DNA of 42,906 bases from Prevotella sp. Its GTDB lineage: Bacteria; Bacteroidota; Bacteroidia; Bacteroidales; Bacteroidaceae. Location: positions 1 through 42,906 of the forward strand of contig JAFTGH010000048.1 in NCBI GenBank assembly GCA_017458005.1, in the 5' to 3' direction. The position numbers and the translations under genes were made by a program. Positions 29,746 to 40,661 of the stretch are shown here, in pieces (the stretch's first letter is position 1; the number at the start of each line of letters is the position of its first letter). The notes under the pieces were generated by a model. That model was given only the letters and a program-made list of their open reading frames with translations, did no database searches and had not been told where the DNA came from.

Positions 29746-31676
29746 TATTGTGCTTTAATCAAATAGTTCGTAACAGGTTTTCCTTTCTCATCGATGAAAC
29801 GGGCGCACATGTCACTCAGTCCAGGTCCGTTGACGACGGCAACACGCAGGATGTTACGTCCTTTCTTCAGTGTCAGGCGTCCGGACATGCCGTCGTCCTC
29901 CACCATACGGCGGTCGCCTTCGAGCAGCAAGACCTCCTCTCCGTTGAGCCACCACATCGAGGCACCGTTAGAGCCACACGCCAATCGGATGTTCTGCATC
30001 TCCTCGGAACAGTCGATGACCGTCTCGCACCAGTAGAAGGAGCCGTAGGTCTGCTTGCCGTACTTCTTGGCGAAGCGGAACAGTTTCATGTTATAGGTCT
30101 CACTGTCCAAGGCATACCATTTCCCTTTCTGTTTCGGCAATTTGGCAAGTTCGTTGCTGAACTTGTCGCGTAGCCATGAGTAGGTGAAGATGACGTTGGA
30201 GCGCACATCGACAGCGATAGGCTCCAACAACCGCCAGCGGCGGATAAAGCCGTCGTTGTCAGGTTGTGCCGTTGTCGTCGTGGCGGGAGCGAAATACTTG
30301 GGGCGGTTCTTGAACTGGAGCCAGTTGACGCTGACCGCCGCATTACCCTCATTGGTGATGACAATGTCTGTCACTCCCTTTGGAAGGTCTTCCAGTGATG
30401 CCGTCATCGTAAGCCACTGGTTGCTTTGGTCACGGCGGAAGGGTGTTGACATGCCAAGGAATCTCGTCTCGCTCTTGACCGTCATGGGGACCTTTGCGAT
30501 GATCTTGCCTTTCGCAGACTTCTGACGAACGTAAAACTCCGTATTGTCGGAAGCCTTGACATTGACGACGAGATAGCCGTCTGTCACAGCACTGAAATCC
30601 ACGTCGTTATAGCGGAGCCAACTGCCTTTTTGAGGGAGTGTCGCCTCTAAACCTAAGAAGGTGTTGACCGTATCAATGAGTTGTGTGGTCACATCACCGC
30701 TTGCCGTGCTATAGCGGTCTATCTCGACTCTCTCTGTGGCATGGTTGATGCCTACGCCACGTAGGGTGGGCTTCACCTCCTGTATCGTGCCGTCGGTATT
30801 GAAGGATACCTTCTCGATGCAGGCGGAACGCCGCTTGTCCATACTGGGTGAGAAGGTGTTATGATGGTAGAAGATATACCATTGACCCTGATATTGGAGG
30901 ATGCTGTGGTGGTTGGTCCAGCAGCCATTGGCATGCTCCGCCATGATGATACCTTTGAAGTCCCAAGGACCAAGCGGGGATTTTGACATCGCATAGGCAA
31001 GTGTCTCCGTCCCGTTCTCCTTGCGAACCCAAGGGAAAGTCAGGTAATACCAACCGTTGCGCTTAAAAGCGAAGGGACCTTCCTTGAAACCGTCAGGAAG
31101 ACCTTCCATCACCTGTCCGCCTACCTCTAACTCCACCATGTTCTCCTTTAGTCTCGCTCCTCTGATACCCATACCACTCCAATAGATATAGGCAGCACCA
31201 TCCTCATCGACGAGGACGCAGGGGTCGATACCTAATACCCCTTTGATGGGCTCAGCCAAACAGGTGAAAGGCCCCTCAGGGCTGTCGGCTGTCGCCACAC
31301 CGATGGCAAAGCCACGTCCGTTCTTGGGCGCATTAGGGAAGAAGAAATAGTATTTTCCGTTCTTGTAGACACAATCGGGTGCCCACATCGAATAGGCACT
31401 GGGATTTCCCCAGGGCACCGCCTCTTGTGAGAGGATCGTGCCGTGGTCTGTCCATGCTGTCAGGTTCTCAGAGGAGAAGACATGATAGTCTGCCATGCAG
31501 AACCAGTCCTGTCGTTGACCTTCTGGAGCGGGAATGTCATGGGAGGGGTAAACATATACCTTATTATTAAATACACGCGCAGTAGGATCAGCGGCAAACT
31601 GATCCCTGATGATGGGGTTTTGCGCTGATACTACCGCCGTGGTGAGTAATAATAAAGTCGAAATAGTTATTCTCAT
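29745..31676 (-). CDS. GH43 glycosidase with CBM6-like and C-terminal beta domains
   Basis: A 643-residue secreted glycosidase. Signal peptide MRITISTLLLLTTAVVSA. GH43 propeller (about 20-310) with the full catalytic triad: Asp30 (AADPT), Asp151 (GIDPCVLVDEDG) and Glu199 (KEGPFAFKRNG). A CBM6-like module (about 320-460) has VEIDRYSTASGDVTTQ and VSVNWLQFKN. The last part (about 475-643, RRWRLLEPIAVDVRSN, ACGSNGASMWWLNGEEVL) resembles galactose-binding-like beta domains in plant-polysaccharide enzymes. Probable alpha-L-arabinofuranosidase or beta-xylosidase acting on side chains. It begins 6 nt after the CE6-CE1 gene and its stop overlaps the next start by one base. Confidence 0.88.
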   Translation of the reverse strand: MRITISTLLLLTTAVVSAQNPIIRDQFAADPTARVFNNKVYVYPSHDIPAPEGQRQDWFCMADYHVFSSENLTAWTDHGTILSQEAVPWGNPSAYSMWAPDCVYKNGKYYFFFPNAPKNGRGFAIGVATADSPEGPFTCLAEPIKGVLGIDPCVLVDEDGAAYIYWSGMGIRGARLKENMVELEVGGQVMEGLPDGFKEGPFAFKRNGWYYLTFPWVRKENGTETLAYAMSKSPLGPWDFKGIIMAEHANGCWTNHHSILQYQGQWYIFYHHNTFSPSMDKRRSACIEKVSFNTDGTIQEVKPTLRGVGINHATERVEIDRYSTASGDVTTQLIDTVNTFLGLEATLPQKGSWLRYNDVDFSAVTDGYLVVNVKASDNTEFYVRQKSAKGKIIAKVPMTVKSETRFLGMSTPFRRDQSNQWLTMTASLEDLPKGVTDIVITNEGNAAVSVNWLQFKNRPKYFAPATTTTAQPDNDGFIRRWRLLEPIAVDVRSNVIFTYSWLRDKFSNELAKLPKQKGKWYALDSETYNMKLFRFAKKYGKQTYGSFYWCETVIDCSEEMQNIRLACGSNGASMWWLNGEEVLLLEGDRRMVEDDGMSGRLTLKKGRNILRVAVVNGPGLSDMCARFIDEKGKPVTNYLIKAQ

Positions 31677-31682
31677 AGGGGG

Positions 31683-33608
<1,926 letters not shown>

Positions 33609-33638
33609 TCAATTTTTGTATGGTTTTTAATTATGATG

Positions 33639-33704
33639 CAAAGTTATCACTTTTTAGGCAGATATCAGTCATCAAATGTAATATAAATTTTGTGTGGTGT
33701 AACA
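33639..33704 (-). promoter_or_regulatory. Promoter and operator of the leftward esterase/GH43 operon
   Basis: On the minus strand TGTTAC (33704-33699), 15 bp, TATTAC (33683-33678), 31 bp, then the -7 box TAACTTTG (33646-33639). Box spacing (21 bp) and distance to the -7 box (37 bp) are identical to the promoters at 33727 and 35312. No TTTG at the -33 position, consistent with an activator-dependent promoter. Confidence 0.7.
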
Positions 33705-33726
33705 TTTTCGACCTCTTGGAACAAGA

Positions 33727-33792
33727 TGTTACACACGAAAAGTTTCGTGTTACTTCAGAACTTGCAACTTTCATAAATGAAGTGTAATTTTG
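33727..33792 (+). promoter_or_regulatory. Promoter and operator of the GH5 gene
   Basis: TGTTAC (33727-33732), 15 bp, TGTTAC (33748-33753), 31 bp, TAATTTTG (33785-33792). A weak TTG (33762-33764) is the only -33 candidate. Transcription should start near 33799, giving a leader of about 140 nt before the ATG at 33938. Confidence 0.75.
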
Positions 33793-33875
33793 CACCAGAA
33801 AACAGAAAAGCATTAATCAGCTTAGGTTAGATTTGAAATATTTGATTAGTAGTTATGCTAGTTATGGTTTTAGTC

Positions 33876-33905
33876 ATGGGGGGCTGACGTGAGTCACCTC
33901 CCCAT
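33876..33905 (+). promoter_or_regulatory. Stable hairpin in the GH5 leader RNA
   Basis: ATGGGGGG (33876-33883) pairs with CCTCCCCAT (33897-33905), and TGAC (33885-33888) with GTCA (33893-33896) around a GTGA tetraloop, leaving one C and one base unpaired. It lies 32 nt before the start codon and has no poly-U, so it is more likely an mRNA-stability or translation element than a terminator. Confidence 0.55.
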
Positions 33906-33937
33906 TTATATTGAAAACAATGTAAAATCAAAATAAG

Positions 33938-35323
33938 ATGAATAACTTGAAACGTAAAGCGCAGTTGCTATGTATGTTGCTGTTCCTCGGATGTGGGATG
34001 GCAATGTCCCAGTCGCTCCCAGCCTTGCATGTGGAGGGACAGTTCTTTGTTGACGCCAATGGGAAGCGAGTCAACCTCCATGGGTTTGCTCAGACCTTCA
34101 GCCCTTGGTTTAATGAGCAAGGTACTAAGTGGACAAACTATGATGTGAACGGATGCCTGAATTACAATAAAGGTATCATTGATAAGATTATGGCGGCTGG
34201 CTGGAAGATGACCTTCGTCCGTCAGCACATGGACCCCTATTGGAGTAATAATGTTCCTGCTGGCGTGTATTATGTTCCAGAGAGCGACATCCAGTATTTT
34301 GACTTTAACCGCTTCAAGCAATATTTGGATCAGGTCTTTGTCCCCATGGCGGAGTATGCCATTTCCAAAGGATTGTATGTGGTCATGCGCCCGCCTGGCG
34401 TCTGTCCTGACAATATCTCGGAGGGCGATGCCTACCAGCAGTATTTGCTGAAGGTATGGGGCTATGTGGCACAACATCCTAAGTTGAGGAACAATGGTGC
34501 TGTTCTCTTTGAACTTGCCAACGAGCCTATTAATATTATATATAATAGTGGTACGCGCGATGAGGCGATGACGAGGTATTTTCAGAAGATTGTCGATGAG
34601 ATGCGCAAGTACTGTAATAATATCCTGTTGATTCCAGGACTGGGCTGGCAGTCACAATACGCGGGATTTGCCAAATATCCGATACAAGGTGAGAACATCG
34701 GTTATGCCGTGCACTGCTATCCGGGTTGGTATAACGGTGGTCATGGCGATGATGATGTTGTCGTCAACTACAAAGATTTCAAGCGTGGATGGGAGGCGCA
34801 GATAGGTCCTGTCGCCGAGATGGCTCCTGTGGTGGTCACGGAAATGGACTGGGCTCCTTCAAAGTATAATTCCTCATGGGGAAAGTCCAATACCGGTGTG
34901 GCTGGCGGTGAGGGCTTCGGTGCCAATTTCATTCGTATAGCCGATGAGACATGTAATGTCAGTTGGCTGTTGTTTACCGATGGCAACTTGTTGGCAAACT
35001 ATAATGATGCCGCAGCCGATGGCAATACCTTCCTGACTGACCCGGAGGCATGTCCACGTCCCTGTTATCGTCGATTCCAATATTACGCCACGCAGGAGTA
35101 TAGTGACATGATCAATGATCCTGACTATGGGTATAAGCACGGGGAAGATCCTTCATCCTCCTTGGATGCTGATTTGAATGTGGATGGCGTTGACGAGATT
35201 GTCAGTCGGGAATACTTTACCCTTTCAGGTGCTCGGATTGTAACACAGCCCCATGGTATTTGTATCATTCGGGAGGTTACAAAGTCAGGAAAAACGCTTG
35301 TTTCCAAAAGATGTTACAAATAA
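33938..35323 (+). CDS. Secreted GH5-family glycoside hydrolase
   Basis: A 461-residue secreted endo-acting glycosidase of the (beta/alpha)8 GH5 family. Signal peptide region MNNLKRKAQLLCMLLFLGCGMAMSQ. Catalytic residues: acid/base Glu196 in FELANEP and nucleophile Glu302 in VVVTEMDW; HGF (48-50) and VHCYPGW (258-264) are further GH5 blocks. After the barrel (about residue 400) come a short acidic linker and a tail, EYFTLSGARI...GICIIREV...GKTLVSKRCYK, resembling T9SS sorting tails of Prevotella enzymes. The substrate (xylan, mannan or glucan) cannot be fixed from sequence; context favours hemicellulose. It has its own promoter with the TGTTAC operator. The last Cys-Tyr codons are themselves the distal TGTTAC box of the SusC promoter downstream. 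Confidence 0.9.
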   Translation: MNNLKRKAQLLCMLLFLGCGMAMSQSLPALHVEGQFFVDANGKRVNLHGFAQTFSPWFNEQGTKWTNYDVNGCLNYNKGIIDKIMAAGWKMTFVRQHMDPYWSNNVPAGVYYVPESDIQYFDFNRFKQYLDQVFVPMAEYAISKGLYVVMRPPGVCPDNISEGDAYQQYLLKVWGYVAQHPKLRNNGAVLFELANEPINIIYNSGTRDEAMTRYFQKIVDEMRKYCNNILLIPGLGWQSQYAGFAKYPIQGENIGYAVHCYPGWYNGGHGDDDVVVNYKDFKRGWEAQIGPVAEMAPVVVTEMDWAPSKYNSSWGKSNTGVAGGEGFGANFIRIADETCNVSWLLFTDGNLLANYNDAAADGNTFLTDPEACPRPCYRRFQYYATQEYSDMINDPDYGYKHGEDPSSSLDADLNVDGVDEIVSREYFTLSGARIVTQPHGICIIREVTKSGKTLVSKRCYK

Positions 35324-35377
35324 CAAAATCCGTGTTACATACGAGAAAAGGCAAATATATAAATATGTTTAATTTTG
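35312..35377 (+). promoter_or_regulatory. Promoter and operator of the SusC/SusD operon
   Basis: TGTTAC (35312-35317), 15 bp, TGTTAC (35333-35338), 31 bp, TAATTTTG (35370-35377), the same geometry as at 33727 and on the minus strand at 33704. The distal box lies in the last codons of the GH5 gene, before its TAA stop (35321-35323). No -33 TTTG. Start near 35384, about 73 nt before the SusC ATG. Confidence 0.75.
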
Positions 35378-35456
35378 CACTCGCAATGTTAAATGTAAAG
35401 TAAAAAGTCACATTAACACTAACAAAATATAAACCGATGAATCAAATTTAGTAACA

Positions 35457-38400
35457 ATGAGAAATCTAAAGCAATTGATCAAAAGGGCTGTCCCTACGGT
35501 GATGATGCTGATGGCATTTGTGCTTCAGATGCAAGCGCAAGGCGGTATCAAAGTCAAGGGTACAGTCGTTGACAACAACGCGGAGCCTCTGATAGGAGCC
35601 TCGGTTGTAGTGAAGGGAAACACTTCCCTTGGAACAGTGACTGATTTCGATGGTAACTTTGCTTTGACGGTTCCTTCTGAGTCTACGGTACTCGTAGTAT
35701 CGTATGTCGGAATGACCTCACGTGAAGTGAAAGTGGGCAAGGAGCGTAACCTTCGGATTACACTTCAAGATGACACTGAACTGGAAGAAGTCATCGTAGT
35801 AGGTTACGGTCAGCAGAAGAAAGCGTCTGTAGTAGGTGCTATCACCCAGACAACGGGTGAGACACTGCAGCGCGCCGCTGGTATTACAGACATTGGCTCT
35901 GCCCTGACGGGTAACTTGCCAGGTGTCGTAACAACAGCCTCTTCTGGTATTCCTGGTGAGGAAGACCCACAGATTATCATCCGTGGTCAGTCTTCATGGA
36001 ACAACTCTTCTCCACTGATCCTGGTGGATGGTATTGAGCGTCCGATGAGTAGTGTCGACATCCAGTCGGTGGCTACTATCTCTGTGTTGAAGGATGCCTC
36101 TGCCACTGCCGTTTATGGTGTGAAGGGTGCTAATGGTGTTATCCTGATTACCACCAAGCGTGGTACTGAAGGTAAGGCACAGATTGGTGTGACTGCTAAT
36201 GTCATCATGAAGATTCCTTCTATGTTGCCCGACAAGTATGACTCCTATGATGCCATGGTTGCTCGCAACGTAGCCGTAGAGCATGAGTTGAACCTCAATC
36301 CTGAGAGTTTTGCTTACATGAAGCCGATGAGTTTCATCGAGAACTATCGTAACCAGACCACGGTGGAGCAGCGCGAGCGTTATCCGAATGTTGACTGGCA
36401 GCGTGCGATGTTCAAGGATTATACCATGTCTTATAATGCTAACTTGAACGTATCAGGTGGTACGAAGTTCGTGAAGTACTTCGCTTCTGTCGATTTCGTC
36501 AGCGAGGGTGACCTGTTCAAGAGTTTCCCCACTGGTCGTCATTACGATCGTTCTATCTCATTTAATCGCGTGAACGTGCGCTCGAACCTTGACTTTAATA
36601 TCACCAAGACGACTGTCCTGAAAGTGAATATCGCTGGTTCGAATGGTAAGCAGACCAACCCTTGGGAGCGTGGTCACGAGTGGGATAATGGTTCTTCGCT
36701 GGGTTGGCAGATGTCTCAGATGTGGGCAGGTGTCTATAACATCTCTCCTGATGCTTTCTTGCCACAGTATAGTGATGGCTCTTGGGGCTTCCTGCCTGGT
36801 TCTACCAATGTCAGCAACTCCGCGCAGACCTCTTCTATCGGTGGTGTGCAGACCATCACGACAACCCGTATTAATACCGACTTCGTTCTGGAGCAGAAAC
36901 TCGATTTCATCATCAAGGGTCTGTCTATGCGTGGCATGGTTGCTTGGGATAACGTGTTTGTGGAGGATCGTCGCGGTATCGCCGACTTGTATAACGACCC
37001 ACAGTTGAAGTGGATCGACCCAGAGACGGGTATTGCCCAGTATAAGCAGCCTTATGAGGGTTACGACCGTTTCGACTACACCATGGGTAACAAGTGGAGT
37101 ACACAAGGTGGTGAGGTTAACGACTGGCGTACGCAGCGCAACCTGAACTATCAACTCCAACTCAACTGGGGTCGTCAGTTCGGACTCCATGATGTCACGG
37201 CGATGGTCAACTGGGGTCGTCAGGAATACGCACAGGGTTCTATGATTCCAAGTTATCGTGAGGACTGGGTATTCCGTGCTACTTATAATTACGCAGGTAA
37301 ATACTCTTTCGAGTACAACGGTGCCTATAACGGTTCTGAGAAGTTCTCGAAGGACAACCGTTTCGCATTCTTCCATTCAGGTGCTATCGGCTGGACCATC
37401 AGTGAGGAGCCGTTCATGAAGTACCTGCGTGAGAAGCATATCATCGACATGTTGAAGTTCCGTACTTCTTATGGTGAGATCGGTGATGACAATGTCAATG
37501 CTCGTTTCATGTACATGACACAGTGGGCATACGGTGGACATACCTCTCTGGATGTCACTCAGGGTGAGTCGCCTTATGAGTGGTATCGTGAGGCTACTGT
37601 AGGTAACCCCAATGTGCACTGGGAGAAAGTGAAGAAGTTCAACTTTGGTATTGACTATGGTTTCTTGGGTGGTTTGATCGCTGGTTCGTTCGATATCTTC
37701 CGTGACAAGCGTGTGGATATTCTGGTAGCGGGCTCCCGTCAGGTTCCCACTTACTTTGGTCAGGCTGCCGCTTTGGTAAACCAGGGCGAGGTAAAGACAC
37801 ATGGTTATGAGTTGGAGGTTCGCTTCAACAAGGTGTTCGCCAACAAGATGCGTCTGTGGGCAAACATGAGCATGACCCATGCCACCAACGAGGTGATCAT
37901 GCGTGATGACCCTGCTTTGCTGCCCAGTTATCGTAAGCAGGAGGGCTATGCTATCGGTCAGACTCATTCATTCATCGACAAGGGTATGATGCAGACCTAT
38001 GATGACCTGTACGGCTCACCAAAGCATGATACCAGTGATGGTCAGAAACTGCCTGGTGACTACTACATCGTAGACTTCAACGGTGATGGTGTCGTCGACA
38101 ACACGAATGATAATGTGCCTTATGGCTTCACAGGTTCTCCACAGAACACCTATAACGCCACGATTGGTTTTGAGTGGAAGGGCTTCAGTTGCTTCGCACA
38201 GTTCTATGGTGTTACCAACGTAACCCGTGACGTGACGATGATCAGTCTGTCTGACCCAATGCTTGCCAATGTCTATGATCAGGGAACATGGTGGAGCACT
38301 GACCACGCTAATGCAGAGGTGCTGACCCCACGTTTCAACTCTAAACCCTCTTATTATTATGGTACGCAGTATCTTTGCGACGGTAGTTATATCCGTCTGA

Positions 38401-38609
38401 AGAACGTCGAGGTAGCCTATACCTTCACACAGCCTTGGGTTCGTAAGTTGGGTATCAAGGACCTGAAAGTCTATGTCAGTGGTAACAACCTCTGGCTCTG
38501 GACCCGCATGCCTGATGACCGTGAGTCGAACTTCTCAAGTAATGGTGGTGCCACGGGTGCTTATCCAACCGTGAAGCGTATCAACTTTGGTGTAAAGTTC
38601 AACCTGTAA
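35457..38609 (+). CDS. susC: SusC/RagA-family TonB-linked outer-membrane glycan transporter
   Basis: A 1050-residue outer-membrane importer of oligosaccharides that works with the SusD lipoprotein encoded next. Signal peptide to about residue 28 (MLMAFVLQMQAQG). Carboxypeptidase-regulatory-like domain (about 30-112, VKGTVVDNNAEPLIGASVVVKG). TonB box/linker LEEVIVVGYGQQKKASVVGAI (about 117-137), the typical SusC signature. Plug to about 240 (GQSSWNNSSPLILVDGIERP, LKDASATAVYGVKGANGVILITTKRG), then a full barrel to the C-terminal VKRINFGVKFNL. Full length and intact. Driven by the TGTTAC-type promoter. With the following SusD and SusC-like genes it matches the order of the xylan utilisation system xusA-xusB-xusC, a plausible but unproven identity. 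Confidence 0.95.
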   Translation: MRNLKQLIKRAVPTVMMLMAFVLQMQAQGGIKVKGTVVDNNAEPLIGASVVVKGNTSLGTVTDFDGNFALTVPSESTVLVVSYVGMTSREVKVGKERNLRITLQDDTELEEVIVVGYGQQKKASVVGAITQTTGETLQRAAGITDIGSALTGNLPGVVTTASSGIPGEEDPQIIIRGQSSWNNSSPLILVDGIERPMSSVDIQSVATISVLKDASATAVYGVKGANGVILITTKRGTEGKAQIGVTANVIMKIPSMLPDKYDSYDAMVARNVAVEHELNLNPESFAYMKPMSFIENYRNQTTVEQRERYPNVDWQRAMFKDYTMSYNANLNVSGGTKFVKYFASVDFVSEGDLFKSFPTGRHYDRSISFNRVNVRSNLDFNITKTTVLKVNIAGSNGKQTNPWERGHEWDNGSSLGWQMSQMWAGVYNISPDAFLPQYSDGSWGFLPGSTNVSNSAQTSSIGGVQTITTTRINTDFVLEQKLDFIIKGLSMRGMVAWDNVFVEDRRGIADLYNDPQLKWIDPETGIAQYKQPYEGYDRFDYTMGNKWSTQGGEVNDWRTQRNLNYQLQLNWGRQFGLHDVTAMVNWGRQEYAQGSMIPSYREDWVFRATYNYAGKYSFEYNGAYNGSEKFSKDNRFAFFHSGAIGWTISEEPFMKYLREKHIIDMLKFRTSYGEIGDDNVNARFMYMTQWAYGGHTSLDVTQGESPYEWYREATVGNPNVHWEKVKKFNFGIDYGFLGGLIAGSFDIFRDKRVDILVAGSRQVPTYFGQAAALVNQGEVKTHGYELEVRFNKVFANKMRLWANMSMTHATNEVIMRDDPALLPSYRKQEGYAIGQTHSFIDKGMMQTYDDLYGSPKHDTSDGQKLPGDYYIVDFNGDGVVDNTNDNVPYGFTGSPQNTYNATIGFEWKGFSCFAQFYGVTNVTRDVTMISLSDPMLANVYDQGTWWSTDHANAEVLTPRFNSKPSYYYGTQYLCDGSYIRLKNVEVAYTFTQPWVRKLGIKDLKVYVSGNNLWLWTRMPDDRESNFSSNGGATGAYPTVKRINFGVKFNL

Positions 38610-38642
38610 AAAGGTAAAAAAGTAAAAAAGTAAAAGAGTAAA
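38607..38642. repeat. Octamer microsatellite between susC and susD
   Basis: Starting in the stop codon of SusC, the spacer is made of AAAAAGGT, AAAAAAGT and AAAAGAGT octamers. It provides the purine-rich region just ahead of the SusD ATG (38646). Same family as at 6561, 6642, 16214 and 38691. Confidence 0.85.
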
Positions 38643-38645
38643 GTT

Positions 38646-40631
38646 ATGAGAACAAATATATTATATGAGGCAAAAAGGAGGGTAAAGGTTGTTTTACCTT
38701 TTTACCTTCTTACCTTTTTACCTTTGGTATCTTGCTCCGATTACTTGGACAAGACACCAGACTCGGACGTGAACCCTGAGATGGCATTCCAGAACTTCAC
38801 CAGTTTCCAGGGCTTTGTAGAGGAGTCTTACAACTGTATTCCCAACAAGGAGTCAAACTACTGGTGCTGTACTTTCAACTGGGGTGAGGACGAGTTGATG
38901 AACACTGGTGGTGGCGACACCCATGTGACCGCTCACTTTGACTTAGGTGACTATCGTAACTGGTATTCAAACGATCAGAGTTATCTGCATCGTACTGCCA
39001 GTGAGTTAAACTCTACGAAGACAGATAAGTTTGCCCACTCTTTGGAGCATGCATGGTATTGCATCCGTAAGATGAACCTCGGTTTGGAGAATCTGGACAA
39101 GATGACCAATGCGACACAGGAGGAGAAGAACCTTATCAAAGGTCAGTTGCTCTTCTTCCGTGCTTGGTGGCATTTGGAGCAGATGGTATGGTTCGGTGGT
39201 CTGCCTTATGTTGATCATACGATTGCCGCTGATGGTCCTTTCGACCTGCCACGTCTCTCCTTCCAGGAATGTGCGGAGAAATGTGCGGAGGATTTCCGTG
39301 CCGCTGCCGACCTGCTGCCCGACAACTGGGAGAACACTGCCACAGGCAAGCGTACACCGGGTCACAACGACCTGCGTATCACGAAAGTTTGCGCTCTTGC
39401 CTATATGGGTAAGGCTCTCTTGTGGTCTGCCTCTCCATTGAATGAGATTGGCGCACAGACAGGTGCTTCTAAGAATGGCAAGACTTACCAGTATAATGCA
39501 CAAATTGCTGGACGTGCTGCTGATGCGCTCGCTGAGGCAATCGCTGATATTGAGAGTGGTAAGACTCCTTACGCTCTTGCTGAGTATAAGTATGAGGATA
39601 TCTACAATCATGTTAGAGACAAGAGTTCTAACTCTAACTACTCTGATATTTTCTATACGACCGGTCAGAGTTGGAGAATGCCTGGTGGCGTAGAGGCTGT
39701 CATGCGTGGTCCGATGCCTGATATCAATGGCTCTAACTGGAACTTCGCTAAGTTGTGGGGTCCGAAGGTGAACAACCTCGTAGAGCACGACGCTATCATC
39801 CACATGCCAACAGCAAACTATATTAACTATGCTTATGGTATGGAGAACGGTCTGCCTTTGGACGACCCAGACTCTGGTTTCGACCCGACACATCCATTTA
39901 AGAACCGTGACCCACGTTTCTATCATGACATCATGTTCGACGGCTTTAAGTTCCTGAACACCACACCATCAGATGCCGATAAAGGCTTCCAGTACCTGGA
40001 GATGTTTACGGGTGGTAACATGGTTCCTACAGGTAATCCTGCCCGTTCAGCCGATGGTAGCCGTACAGGTTACTTCTGCCAGAAGTTGGTTCCCCACCAG
40101 TGTAACAAGTACGATGGTATGTACAACTGGGGTGGTGCTCTGCAGACCTATCTGCCTTACCTCCGTGTAGCAGACATCTATCTAATGTATGCAGAGGCTT
40201 GCGCAGCCGCAGGTGGTGCTTCTTATAAGAGCAGCAAATGCTCTCTTACCGCTGCTGATGCGATCAACGTGCTTCGTGACCGTGTAGGTGCAAGACATGT
40301 TGCCGACAAGTTCCTTTCCGATAAGAATAAGTTCATGGACGAGGTTCGTCGTGAGCGTGCTTGTGAACTTGCCTTCGAGGGCTTCCGCTGGAATGACTTG
40401 CAGCGTTGGCTGCTCCTCACAGAGGCTCCTTACAATGTCAAGACCCGTCAGGAGTTCCGTCGTGTGGGTAACTTCGACTATACGAAGGATGATCCTCGTG
40501 ATGCTGAGGTTTCTGGTTGGAGCGAGACAACTATCGTGGAGCGTTCCTTCGGAACTAAACACTATCTGCTGCCTCTGAAGGATGATGAGACATTCCTCTA
40601 TGATGAGTATCCTCAGAATCCTGGATGGTAA
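38646..40631 (+). CDS. susD: SusD/RagB-family outer-membrane glycan-binding lipoprotein
   Basis: A 661-residue surface lipoprotein that binds oligosaccharide and caps the SusC barrel. The signal peptide is odd: a long n-region MRTNILYEAKRRVK, then VLPFYLLTFLPLVSC with lipidated Cys30, encoded by the TTTTTACC microsatellite. After the Cys come SDYLDKTPDSDV (typical SusD start), an N-terminal SusD-like domain with TPR helices (about 45-260, LIKGQLLFFRAWWHLEQM) and the RagB/SusD C-terminal domain (about 350-661) with LRVADIYLMYAEACAAAGG and RRERACELAFEGFRWNDLQRWL, both diagnostic. Some 36 bp separate it from SusC. Confidence 0.95.
   Translation: MRTNILYEAKRRVKVVLPFYLLTFLPLVSCSDYLDKTPDSDVNPEMAFQNFTSFQGFVEESYNCIPNKESNYWCCTFNWGEDELMNTGGGDTHVTAHFDLGDYRNWYSNDQSYLHRTASELNSTKTDKFAHSLEHAWYCIRKMNLGLENLDKMTNATQEEKNLIKGQLLFFRAWWHLEQMVWFGGLPYVDHTIAADGPFDLPRLSFQECAEKCAEDFRAAADLLPDNWENTATGKRTPGHNDLRITKVCALAYMGKALLWSASPLNEIGAQTGASKNGKTYQYNAQIAGRAADALAEAIADIESGKTPYALAEYKYEDIYNHVRDKSSNSNYSDIFYTTGQSWRMPGGVEAVMRGPMPDINGSNWNFAKLWGPKVNNLVEHDAIIHMPTANYINYAYGMENGLPLDDPDSGFDPTHPFKNRDPRFYHDIMFDGFKFLNTTPSDADKGFQYLEMFTGGNMVPTGNPARSADGSRTGYFCQKLVPHQCNKYDGMYNWGGALQTYLPYLRVADIYLMYAEACAAAGGASYKSSKCSLTAADAINVLRDRVGARHVADKFLSDKNKFMDEVRRERACELAFEGFRWNDLQRWLLLTEAPYNVKTRQEFRRVGNFDYTKDDPRDAEVSGWSETTIVERSFGTKHYLLPLKDDETFLYDEYPQNPGW
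38691..38726. repeat. Octamer microsatellite encoding the SusD signal-peptide core
   Basis: TTTTTACC-type octamers on the plus strand encode VLPFYLLTFLPL. The same octamer encodes FLPFYLFTFLLL in the unrelated lipoprotein at 5604-6602. A gain or loss of one copy would frameshift SusD before its lipobox. Confidence 0.85.
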
Positions 40632-40661
40632 ACAAACATGTAGAAATTAGAAAAAAGTATT

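Noticed and set aside
36558-37376. 272-codon open frame antisense to susC
   Set aside because: Lies wholly inside an intact SusC gene and looks like reverse-frame translation.
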